Source: Planctomycetota bacterium | GTDB taxonomy: Bacteria > Planctomycetota > Phycisphaerae > Sedimentisphaerales > Anaerobacaceae | Direction: 5' to 3' | Assembly: GCA_013349615.1 (NCBI GenBank) | Contig: DUZJ01000005.1 | Span: 1-64,000 of the forward strand | Length of the DNA: 64,000 nt | Part shown: positions 45,191 to 54,400 of the stretch, one piece after another | Layout: each line of letters starts with the position of its first letter | How positions within the stretch are numbered: position 1 is the first letter of the stretch | Notes under the pieces: generated by a model | Told to the model about the DNA's origin: nothing | The model's input: only the letters and a program-made list of their open reading frames with translations | Databases searched by the model: none | Position numbers and translations under genes: made by a program

Positions 45191-45358
45191 TAGCGATTTA
45201 AGCTTAAAATGCTCTATATGAAGGGCATATGCTCCATTGTAAGTATGCAATGCTCAATTTGAAGCATCGAATGCTCTATATTAAAAGTATATGCTCTATT
45301 TGCCCCGCTCATTCGCCGCGGGGGCTAGGGGAGAATATTATAACGGAGAATGCAGGTT

Positions 45359-46234
45359 TCAGGTCTTCTGCGTGGATTCAGCGTCATCGTCACTTTTCTC
45401 TGGGAAAGTTATGCCCTGATCTAAAATAGATTTGCCCGGGTCAGTTAGAGTCAACCCCCCGAGACCCGAGAGAAACGGGTACGACCTCCCCGATATGCTC
45501 AAGCCAGATGGATAATTCGCGTCAGACAAAGTAGATACCACCGTGCCAAGAAGAGATGAGCCAACTTTTGTTTGTTGAGATAAAATCTCTGACCTAAGTT
45601 CGCGGATTTTTGATTCTTTATTCTCTAACTGGTTCTTTAGTTGGGCGTTCTGCTCTGCTGAGCGGCTCTTCGTCTCTTTAATCTCCTTTTGTAGCCGCGC
45701 GAACTCTATCATTGTTTGATTCAACTGGTTTCGTAATTCGGTCAGTTCCCCAATTTGTGTTCGGACATTTGCCTCGGGAATAATATCCGTCCAATTCTCA
45801 ATGGAGTTGACCGCTTCCTCGGCTAAGCTGTCGCATTTAGATACGATTTCTTCATAATTACGAGTTGTTATGGCCTTTGGTGCTTTGGCTTGGTCTTTTA
45901 TATTATGCGTAAACATCCGTACACGTGTTCCTAACATAGCGATATTGTGCATAAGAAGCTTTAAATTTCGAATCGCAGTTTTTCCGCGTACAACCAAAAT
46001 TCCGGACTCAGTCTGTTCCAGCCACTGCTTCGTTAGTCTGGCACCCAGAATACCTGAGGAAACGATAAGCATCAGATTTAATAATGCCGAGTACACGGCT
46101 GGAGGAGGGGTTTGTTGTTTGCCCTGGCGCACCGAAATGACAAGGAGGATGCCTGTCGCTATTAGTAATATAACGATCCATGGATCAAGAATAGTATGAA
46201 GGAAGGCCTTCCAGTTTTCCTTTAGCGATTTCAT
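45359..46234 (-). CDS. Membrane protein with long coiled coil, unknown function
   Basis: 291 residues. Two transmembrane helices lie near the N-terminus (~18-35 and ~45-65), separated by a short basic loop. A helical region and a pronounced coiled coil follow (~165-225; LTELRNQLNQTMIEFARLQ, then repeated heptads in NAQLKNQLENKESKIREL). The C-terminal ~65 residues are Ser/Gly/Pro-rich and look disordered. No family is recognised. It lies about 290 bp beyond the Mrr nuclease on the same strand, but the spacing gives no firm operon link. Confidence 0.65.
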   Translation of the reverse strand: MKSLKENWKAFLHTILDPWIVILLIATGILLVISVRQGKQQTPPPAVYSALLNLMLIVSSGILGARLTKQWLEQTESGILVVRGKTAIRNLKLLMHNIAMLGTRVRMFTHNIKDQAKAPKAITTRNYEEIVSKCDSLAEEAVNSIENWTDIIPEANVRTQIGELTELRNQLNQTMIEFARLQKEIKETKSRSAEQNAQLKNQLENKESKIRELRSEILSQQTKVGSSLLGTVVSTLSDANYPSGLSISGRSYPFLSGLGGLTLTDPGKSILDQGITFPEKSDDDAESTQKT

Positions 46235-46526
46235 TTTTCTATCACTCCCCTAAATCAATCAATTAACTGTAAAACACCTGTACACACAATACGATCCGCA
46301 TATTCCCCAATCAAGCACTCAACAGCTCCGTTTCCCGTCTTTCTTTTCAAATTCCACCCATTCTGTCAAAAACCGCAAGGCCATTTTCGCCAAATAATAA
46401 ATACTATTCACCATTCACTAATCACGAATTAACTCGCCGTCTTAGTTGCTGGTCTACGTTGCTGATTTCTAATTATACCCTTTATGTCAAAAACGACAAG
46501 CCATTTTTGTTTTGTAAAGAGTTTGG

Positions 46527-47438
46527 TTATTCATCGAAATAATCGGTATCTATTTTCTTAACCTCATATGAGGCGGCTGTTGAAACTCCAACATTGTGCT
46601 CAATCATTAGTTGAGCCAATCTTTCACCATCTATGAGAATAATTTTATTTTCTATATTTGAGGCATAGTGAGTTGCTTCTTTTGAAAACGCTGAAGTTGT
46701 TATGAAAATACCTTTTTTAGCTCTCTGGCCCTGTAAGGCACCTGCAAATTTTTGAATTTCTGGACGACAGACAGCGTTTTCCCACCTTTTAGCTTGTATA
46801 TAAATCGCATCAAGTCCAAGTTTATCCTCTTTTATTATCCCATCGATACCTTCATCGCTACTCCTACCAACTGCCTGCCCCGCATCTTTTCTGGAACCAC
46901 CATACCCCATTTTTACCAGAAGATCAATTACCAAAATTTCGAAGAAGGTCGAAGAGCCATCTTTAACCTTCATTAATAATTCGTGTGACAAATTTTGATT
47001 CAACTCCTCATACGCAGTGCCCAAAAGTTCCTCAGGGGTTTGTACTTCAACCCCATTGAGATTTTTACTCAATTTCTTTCCGGTCTTTTTTTTCTTTAGA
47101 GTTTTAAATTCGTGGAATTCTGGGTACTGTTGAAGGAATTTATTGCCTATCTTATCTGGATTCTGATTTAAAACATCAATACCTCTTTGAGTAATCTTAA
47201 AATATCCACGTTTCGTGGATTCAAGAAGCCAACACTTTTTTAGGTAGGTCGCAGCCCATCCTGTCCTGTTTACAATTACTCGGATAGTTCCACTTGGCAA
47301 AAGTTGCTTTTGCTCTTGCTCAGTTAAGCCAAACTCCTTGATAAAAACCTCGGTTGCTTCTCTTGTACGATGCTCTTTTCCATCACTTGCAAGCTTTAAT
47401 AGTGGTAGCATTAAGGTTTCGTAATCTGGAATTGCCAT
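46527..47438 (-). CDS. mrr: Mrr-type restriction endonuclease (type IV)
   Basis: 303 residues from ATG 47438, with GGAGG 7 bp upstream (an earlier in-frame start at 47465 precedes that site). The N-terminal Mrr_N winged helix (~1-85; IPDYETLMLPLLKLASDG) resembles that of E. coli Mrr. The C-terminal Mrr catalytic domain (~155-290) has a PD-(D/E)xK core: FFEILVIDLLVKMGYGG, DEGIDGIIKED with the metal-binding Asp, then YIQAKRW with the Gln-Ala-Lys form of the motif. KGIFITTSAFSKEA is typical of the family. It cuts methylated DNA. No methyltransferase is adjacent, which fits type IV. Its AT-rich codons differ from the glycosidase genes and suggest transfer. Confidence 0.9.
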   Translation of the reverse strand: MAIPDYETLMLPLLKLASDGKEHRTREATEVFIKEFGLTEQEQKQLLPSGTIRVIVNRTGWAATYLKKCWLLESTKRGYFKITQRGIDVLNQNPDKIGNKFLQQYPEFHEFKTLKKKKTGKKLSKNLNGVEVQTPEELLGTAYEELNQNLSHELLMKVKDGSSTFFEILVIDLLVKMGYGGSRKDAGQAVGRSSDEGIDGIIKEDKLGLDAIYIQAKRWENAVCRPEIQKFAGALQGQRAKKGIFITTSAFSKEATHYASNIENKIILIDGERLAQLMIEHNVGVSTAASYEVKKIDTDYFDE

Positions 47439-48210
47439 ATAACTGCCTCCAAAAAGTAATTGCAAAAAACGCTTCCATATTTCATCCCACTATTATACCG
47501 AGTGCCTACGTCAACAATCAATAAATTTATAGCATTTTGAGAAAACCACACACAGACGGCGAATTTGAGGTGTATAGCGGTTTTTTTGGGTGAATGTAGG
47601 GGGCCGCTTTTAAGGGGTTTATTCTATGCTGTGCCAGATCCCTCCACTCCGCCCCGCACCAATTGCCCAGCACCAAAACGGCCCCGGTGCTTCTGTTTTG
47701 TGAAGCAAAACGGCGGGACGGCGGGACCGAAGCTCTTTTGGTGCTGGACTCGCCTAATTGGTGCGGGACTTCGGTCGGGATGACACTGGGGATGTGGCAT
47801 TGCTTCGGTCGGGATGACCCCAGTGGGATAACGCTTCGCTATCCCACGGGGCAGGCAGCGATGAATATCGAATATCGAACAAGGAATTTCGAATGATGAA
47901 GGAAAAGGGAGAAGTGAGAAGGCGATAAGTGAGAAGGCGATAAGTGAGAAGGGTTGACAGATTTGATATTGGTTCTATTCGGTGGCAGATCCCTCGACTC
48001 CGCCCCCATGCTTTCTTGCGAAAGCAAGAACGGGGGCTTCGGTCGAAATGACAGAAATAATGGTGGGGCAAGCCCCACCCTACCGCCGGAAATGACAGCG
48101 ATGAATGTCGAATATCGAAGTGAAGGTGCGGGTTAGAATAGGCAAGATTTAGAAAATTAGGAGTGGTTCGGGTATATATGGTTCGGGTAAGGGCGGTTCG
48201 CGAACCGCCC
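47439..48210. other. 770-bp spacer with two hairpin elements sharing constant ends
   Basis: No gene. Element 1 (about 47633-47785) and element 2 (about 47983-48053) both start GGCAGATCCCTC-ACTCCGCCCC (one variant base) and end near TTCGGTCG--ATGACA, but enclose unrelated palindromic centres. Also present are an AATATCGAATATCGAA repeat (47863 and 48103), a GAAGGCGATAAGTGAGAAGG tandem (47917-47950), and the GGGCGGTTCGCGAACCGCCC palindrome at 48191-48210. Confidence 0.65.
48191..48210. repeat. Perfect 20-bp palindrome
   Basis: GGGCGGTTCGCGAACCGCCC, identical to the three copies at 55178, 55378 and 55578. It lies directly after the stop codon of the clan GH-D gene. Confidence 0.85.
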
Positions 48211-50349
48211 CTACTGAGGTGTTGCGTCAAACACCAATACCTCAAATGGTTTCAGTTCAAACGTGTGCTCTTTGACTGCGGATAGGACAATCGCCGCCTT
48301 ATTTGCATCTTGTTTCCAGGGGCTTTTCAGGGAATACTTCTGTGGTGCGCCGGTCGGCACCTGTACCTGCGTCTCCTGTGCAGGTAGCACAGGTGCAGGC
48401 AGCTCGAAGGTTTTGCCAATATCTAAGGTGAGCTTGGCCGGCTTGTCGTGAGGATTACGCAGCGACAGGATGCCTTTTCGCTTAGACCAGGCAGCCCAGC
48501 CGTAGATTTGTCCCCTGGCTGGGTCGCCTCCCACCCAGTGCGTATCTACCAGCACGTCTGCATTATTTCGAGACCATTTTGCAGCCTCGGCCAAGGCGTC
48601 CCAGTCCTGCGGCCGCATCAGTGAGGGAGTAATGTACAGTTCCTGACAATTCGTTCCGCCGGCAAAGAATGCTTTTATATCGTCAGTGAGGTCGTTCACC
48701 TCATCTGGAAGGCCGTGATTTGCGAACATAACGCCCTGCGTCATAAGCGAATTGAGCGGATATAAAGGCGCACGGACCACTACATTGTGATAGGTTTCCT
48801 TGTCACGATAGGTGATTTGCTGCTGTCGTTTGGAGCCCCAGCCGTGGGTGCTCCAATCCGCTCCCGAACGCCAGGTCGAGTCGCCATACCAGAGCCAATA
48901 AGGCGATGACCAGGTGCCTGTAGTAATGTTCACGAAGATGTCAGGTTTAACCTCGCGCAGCTCACTGACAAGTTTAAGCAGGGCCGACATATCGTAGACA
49001 AATTCAGCACCGGCTCCGGTTGGTCTGTCGCCTGTGCCAATACCGTCAAACTTAAAATAGTTCAATCCATACTCGCGAATCATATTTACACACACATTGC
49101 GAAACCGGGCGTGATACGTGGGCCCGGCTAATGAGAAACCACTTTTGTTTGTCTCGAAGCCCTGCTGTCGGCCATATTTGAGCCGGTCCTGCTTTGCTTT
49201 GCCGTAGCCGCCGAAAGGAGAAAGCCACGCCCCCAAGGCCGAGTCATATTTTTCCACAACCTTTCGCAGCGGGGCAAAGCCGTTGGGAAACCCCTTGTGA
49301 AACCGCCAGAGCGAGGCGGTGTCATCCCACCCATCGTCAAGGGCGAACGAGTCCATTACAACATTTCGCCCCCTGACGAGCTCTTTTCCGAAGAGGTCAA
49401 TCACATCCATACATTGTCGCTGCTGTATTTTTTCAGCCCCATAACCAATATCGTACCAACTGTTGTAATGCAGGAACGGCCTGTATGGATGCGCCCGCTC
49501 ACGTTCTACGTAATACAAGAAGCCGCGGCGCAACTGTCCCTGTGGAACAACACCGATAACGCAGCTCTGCATAAGCGGCTTGCCCGGCTTTAGTTCGGTA
49601 CTGCACGGTAAGCTGCAACGCAAACGAGACGGGCTGCCCTGTAATACTCTGCTCTTCGATAGGGGGTGCTCGTAAGCGAAAAATATGTTACCCGCCACTA
49701 CGGGCGAGCCATCCACGGTGCCCATTACTTTGGCCTGCGACACGTCTAAGTCCAAAAGCACTATTTCCTTTATGTTGATTGGCTTGTTTTTTGTCGTGAG
49801 GACGACCTGCCGGCGAACATAGTTCGAGCCATCTCGCAAAATCGCCCGCCATTCGACATTGAGGTTATCGTCAGAGGATGTCAGCTTTGCAGTAATTAGC
49901 TTACCGCTCCGTCTAAAGCCGGACTCCGCCAATCGAGATGACTTACGGTTTGGTTCCAAGTTTTTCAGGGTCGGCTTGCCAACGATTTTTAGTTCAGAAG
50001 CCTTTACCGTCCGCCCGCTTTTTAGAATTAGTTGAAAGCATTCGGCGTTTCGTAGTCGGAGCGTGGTTGCCGACAATTTGTCCGTGACATACCTGGGCTT
50101 GAGTTGTGCTTCACGGATATCCCAGGAGCACTCAAGCACTTTGTTCTGCAGAAAGAGTTGACCTGAGCTTATCCTGCCTTGCCCATCGCCCGGCGCAGGT
50201 CCCGGAAACTCAAGGGCCGATTCCGCCCATACATAGGTGGACAGCAGTGAGACGACCAAAACTACCGTGCCTATGGACCGATGTTTTTGTGTCTTTTCGA
50301 ACAACTTAGTGCAAAAAATCCGGACATTGTCTTGGTTTTTGTTAGGCAT
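48211..50349 (-). CDS. Secreted clan GH-D (GH36/GH27-like) glycosidase
   Basis: 712 residues. An N-terminal hydrophobic segment at ~27-41 follows a long basic start and probably serves as a signal peptide. The N-terminal ~300 residues form a supersandwich beta domain. The barrel has MDSFALDDGWDD, LGAWLSPFGGYG, LNYFKFDGIGTG (candidate nucleophile Asp in KFDG) and an acid-rich GDSTWRSGADWSTHG segment holding the likely acid/base Asp. A beta-sandwich closes the protein (GILSLRNPHDKPAKLTLD). This is the arrangement of alpha-galactosidase-like enzymes; close relatives are often wrongly annotated 'enterotoxin'. The substrate is not certain. Its 3' end abuts a palindrome. Confidence 0.78.
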   Translation of the reverse strand: MPNKNQDNVRIFCTKLFEKTQKHRSIGTVVLVVSLLSTYVWAESALEFPGPAPGDGQGRISSGQLFLQNKVLECSWDIREAQLKPRYVTDKLSATTLRLRNAECFQLILKSGRTVKASELKIVGKPTLKNLEPNRKSSRLAESGFRRSGKLITAKLTSSDDNLNVEWRAILRDGSNYVRRQVVLTTKNKPINIKEIVLLDLDVSQAKVMGTVDGSPVVAGNIFFAYEHPLSKSRVLQGSPSRLRCSLPCSTELKPGKPLMQSCVIGVVPQGQLRRGFLYYVERERAHPYRPFLHYNSWYDIGYGAEKIQQRQCMDVIDLFGKELVRGRNVVMDSFALDDGWDDTASLWRFHKGFPNGFAPLRKVVEKYDSALGAWLSPFGGYGKAKQDRLKYGRQQGFETNKSGFSLAGPTYHARFRNVCVNMIREYGLNYFKFDGIGTGDRPTGAGAEFVYDMSALLKLVSELREVKPDIFVNITTGTWSSPYWLWYGDSTWRSGADWSTHGWGSKRQQQITYRDKETYHNVVVRAPLYPLNSLMTQGVMFANHGLPDEVNDLTDDIKAFFAGGTNCQELYITPSLMRPQDWDALAEAAKWSRNNADVLVDTHWVGGDPARGQIYGWAAWSKRKGILSLRNPHDKPAKLTLDIGKTFELPAPVLPAQETQVQVPTGAPQKYSLKSPWKQDANKAAIVLSAVKEHTFELKPFEVLVFDATPQ

Positions 50350-50423
50350 CGCTGTTATACTTTGCTCCGTGAAAGATTGTTATGTTTTAAGCCCATATAA
50401 ATTATTGAGTAGGTTATCATAAA

Positions 50424-51260
50424 ATGAAGATAAGTGCAAGTTACTGGATGTTCGAGGGTGGACTCGAAGCCGAGAAACCGATAGCTGAGGCGATGCAGGA
50501 GGCAAAAGAGCTTGGATTCGATGCCATTGAGCTGGCTATTGCAAGTAATGGAGTTTTGACAGACAAGGCCACACAAGAGCAGTGCGAAGACATAGTGGCC
50601 ACGGCCAAAAAAATTGGTGTTGAGATTTCAAGCGTTGCCTCCGGTGAAAGCTGGGGCTGTTCGCCTACTGCGAGTGACCCGGCCATCAGGGCGAAGATTA
50701 TTGATTTTACCTGTAAGGGGCTGCAGATAACAAAATGGCTCGGTACCGATGCGTATCTTTTTGTTCCCGGTGCGGTAGATGTGTTCTTTTTGCCCGATGC
50801 CGAGGTGATTGACTATGACGTTTGTTATGAGCGGGCTGGAGATGCAATCAAGCAGCTTCTGCCGGCCGCCGAAGAGACCGGGGTGGCAATCTGTATTGAG
50901 AACGTCTGGAACAAATTCTTGTTGAGTCCGCTGGAGATGCGGGACTTTATCGACGGCTTTAACTCCGAAATGGTGGGGGCCTACTTCGATGTCGGCAATG
51001 TTCTGCTGACCGGATATCCCGAGCAGTGGATTCGTATCCTCGGTGAGCGGATAAAACGCGTGCACGTTAAAGACTTTAAGGTTTCCGTCGGTACTGCGGA
51101 GGGTTTCGTTGACTTATTGGAGGGTGATGTGGACTTCGAAGCGGTCAAAAAAGCTCTCTCTGTGCTCGGCTACGATGGCTATGTTACAGCCGAGTTGTTG
51201 CCCTTTGAGCCGGGCAGACCGGAGAAAACAGCACAAGCAATGAAAAAAATCTTCAAATAA
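50424..51260 (+). CDS. Sugar phosphate isomerase/epimerase-type TIM barrel
   Basis: 278 residues, AP-endonuclease-2 fold. Metal-ligand positions are seen as Glu in IELAIASNG, Glu in ICIENVWNKF, Asp in GAYFDVGNVL with the His in RVHVKDF, and the final Glu in VTAELLPF. The family includes xylose isomerase-like, myo-inosose dehydratase, hydroxypyruvate isomerase and L-xylulose/tagatose epimerases. No signal peptide is present. It is divergent from the clan GH-D gene (74 bp apart) and probably shares a control region with it. Conversion of a released or imported sugar is a fair inference; the exact substrate is open. Confidence 0.87.
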   Translation: MKISASYWMFEGGLEAEKPIAEAMQEAKELGFDAIELAIASNGVLTDKATQEQCEDIVATAKKIGVEISSVASGESWGCSPTASDPAIRAKIIDFTCKGLQITKWLGTDAYLFVPGAVDVFFLPDAEVIDYDVCYERAGDAIKQLLPAAEETGVAICIENVWNKFLLSPLEMRDFIDGFNSEMVGAYFDVGNVLLTGYPEQWIRILGERIKRVHVKDFKVSVGTAEGFVDLLEGDVDFEAVKKALSVLGYDGYVTAELLPFEPGRPEKTAQAMKKIFK

Positions 51261-51269
51261 ATGACCTGA

Positions 51270-51345
51270 GTGGCACGGCCATCCCCTCGACTTCCCTTGG
51301 GACAGGCTTGGCCGTGTATTCACGGGCTGGAAGCCCGTGCCACAG
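51270..51345. repeat. Dispersed inverted repeat (GGCACGGCC / GGCTGGAAGCCC type)
   Basis: GGCACGGCCATC ... GCTTGGCCGTG and GGGCTGGAAGCCCGTGCC enclose a centre different from that at 25026-25075. It lies between the 3' ends of the isomerase (+) and VIT/vWA (-) genes. Confidence 0.6.
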
Positions 51346-51442
51346 GGGCCGGTCAAGCTTTTGGGGAGCAGGCTAAAGTAAGGGCAGGCCTGCGTGCCTG
51401 CCCAGGGCAACCACACGGGGTAGCCCGTACATACCCTGGAGT

Positions 51443-54400
51443 TTAGCTGATTTTGGCCCCACGGGCAATCAGTACCTTCCGAAGCTCTTCCAGAGGGCGC
51501 ATAGATAAATCTGAACTCAGTCCTTCGGCTACGAAAATCTGTTCGCAGTTGGCCGGAGTGGGATTTTGCGACAGCTTATCAAGGTAAATGGCGCTTTTAC
51601 CCTTCTTGGCTGTGGCTGCTACTGCTTCCGCCAGGGCGAGCTGCCTGATGACCGGATGTGGGTCATCAAGCGCTCCAACGGCGGTATCTAATACTTTTTC
51701 TTTTCTCAGAGCCGCGAGCCTGGCAAGAATTGACCGCCTAACCTTCCAATAGCTGTCTTTTCTGAGAAGAGAAACCAGATATTCAATATCATTCTTATTG
51801 CCCCGGTCAAAAAGCGCCTCTACAAGAGCAGCTCTCAGGACTGCGTGGGAACGGCCGGCGACCTTCTTTGATTTTAACAGTTTTTGCGCAGCAACATAAA
51901 AATCATCTCCCGGTTCATAGCCCCGCAGATGCTGTACTACCGTAGCCAGCAGTTCCGGTTTATCCAGGAATGATTCTTTGTTCAGGATATTTTCGCTAAG
52001 GTAGGAAGCTGCCTTCTTATAGCCGACCAGGACCGAAACAGCCATCGCCTGGACATCTTTATCACCGTCGGAAGCGAGCTTAAGGATGCCGGGATAAGCA
52101 TCTTCCTGCTCGTAACCGGCAAGTGTTTTGAGGGCTATCAGGCTGATTGCCTTTTTGAGGTTGTACTTACCCTTGGTTGTAGATGTGGGATAGTCCTTAT
52201 CCAGAGCCTGGACGAAGATTTTCCGGACTTTTGTTTTGACAGTCGGGTCGGCCCCGGCCAATCGGGCAAGGCCCAGGCCTGCTTCTAATACGGCAAAATA
52301 CTGCTGATCGGAATCGGCCTGAAGCAGGATATTTGAGAGTTCCGGAATAAGGCTGTTTATCTTTCGTGCCTCTGTCTCGGCCTTTATAGCTAAGGCGGCA
52401 ACTCTGGGGTCCTTATCGGCTACAAGCAGAGCAATCAAGCGCTCGGCCTCTTTTCCAAGCTTCTTATCGGCCAACGCATAGGCGGTCAGCATCCGAACAG
52501 CAGCATCCTTATCTTTGGCGGTTCTGCGTAGAATATTTAGAGGCACCGGCTTTTTAATCGTACAGACAGCCGAGAGCGCCTGCGAGCGGATGTGTTCGTT
52601 CTCACCATCGGTGGCCAGCTTTATCGCCCTGGCGATATGTGCTTTATCAATCTTTACCTTTTGCTGAGCCAGTGTAGCCAACAGGTTTAATCCCACCGCT
52701 ACTTCAGATCCATCCTTGCTGTTCAGCAATTTCTTCAGAATTTCGTTTGCTTTTGTTTCATTTAATTTCTGTCCATAATAGGTCGCGCTAAGCATGTTAT
52801 ATAAATCTTTATCCTTTTCGGACAAGGCTCTGTGGCCTTGCTGGAGATATTCGCTTTCTTCTTTATCTGCATAAAGCAAGAGGCCAAGTCCTTCTTTTTT
52901 GTCTGCCGAACCCCTATACTGGCTTCCGTATCCTCCGTATCCGTAAAAGTGTGAAGTTGAACGCGACCCTAATGATTCAGCCAATTTTTCGGATCGAATA
53001 GGTGATAGAGCCGCTCGAGATGCCGGGAGTGCAAAACTTCGTCTTGCACGGGTATTCTGCGGTGTACCGACAAACCTCGGTTGGCGCTGAAACGAAAGGT
53101 CGAATTTTGCCTTGCCCAGTGTCGCTCCCTTCACGTAATCTCCCGGATACCCGCTCGGCGGCCCGAACACGCCCGTGAAGCTTACTCCATCAGGCATCGG
53201 TACAGGAATGGCAATGGTCATGGGAAGTGTTGTGTCGCTTCCTTCGGGAATAACCTCGTCGACGGCAACAAATGAGGTGTACTGGGACATAAGATTATAC
53301 TCTAATGCAAGATTGGTAACCTCTTGCTCAATACCGGGCATCCTGCCGCCAAGCTGCTCTAAGCACAGGTATTTGATTTTTTCTCTGGCCCACACTGAAG
53401 CTAAGGAGCTGTTATCAGGATTCCAATTTGGAAGTGAAATCCATATCCTTTCCTCATAAGGCTGACCATCAATCCTGCCTCTCAAAATCACCGCTGCCTG
53501 TCCTGAACCATTGTAACGGGCAAATAGAATAAGCGGCTGGGCGGAGTAAAGGTCTGGAATAGGATTAGGATAGACATCGCCGACGGCAAGGCCCCCCCAG
53601 TCTATTTCGACATCGGTAAGATAAGGTTTGGAAATCCGGGAAAGCATAGCGGTTATTACCGGCTGTGCATCCTCATCCTGCCGAATATACTGGGATGTGC
53701 CGCGGCCAAGCTGGGCCATACGCTCTAACAAAGAACGGTTGGGTGAAGAACCCACTCCGAAGGAAAAGAGCCGGGTGGCGCCTACTTTTTCTTTTATCGC
53801 AGCCAGAATCTGACTGTCATTGCCGATGAGGCCATCCGTCATAAAAAAGACAATCCGCTTACGCTCAGGTACGTGGGGATAGTCCAGGCAGGCTTTAATA
53901 CCTTCAATCATCATCGTACCGCCACTTCCGTGAAGGGCCTGAATATAATCCAGGGCCTCCTCCTTATGAAGGCGAGTGGCGGGGACCGGCTTGGGCGAAA
54001 ATGCACTTGCATTTGATGAGAAACTGATTATCTGAAAGGTATCGTCAGGGCTGATTCCCTGAATACAGTAGTACATCGCCTCTTTGACCTTCTGTATAGG
54101 ATAGCCGCTCATCGAGCCGGAGCAGTCCACCACAAAGAATATCTCCTTGGGCTCGATATTCCGGGTAACACTTTCCAGGCTCGGCTGGAGCATCAGTAAC
54201 AGATACCCTCCCTGTTGCGAATAATGGGTAAGGAAAGCTGCGCGGGGTTTCTCTTCAGCAACGCGGTATTCAAGGACAAAGTCCTTATTAGGAATAGTAT
54301 CTTGCGCCATTATGCTCACTGTGGCTTTTCCTACGCTCTCATCCGTCAGCTCTATATCGTGCGACTTTGAATTCAGGTCTTCGATAGAAAGACCTGCATC

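Larger units (their letters stand above)
44406..45358. other. 950-bp gene-free repeat region
   Basis: Holds the second G-rich repeat (44429-44671), an interrupted CACGAAGGC...GGCACGAAG inverted repeat near 44934-44995, an ATTAGACGCAGATTA repeat, a run of AAGATGCAAGACTCAAGATGCAAG, the A-rich repeat (45131-45190) and an ATGCTC-rich stretch (45209-45297, GCTCTAT/ATGCTC repeated about six times). A long minus-strand frame through it is an artefact. Confidence 0.7.
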
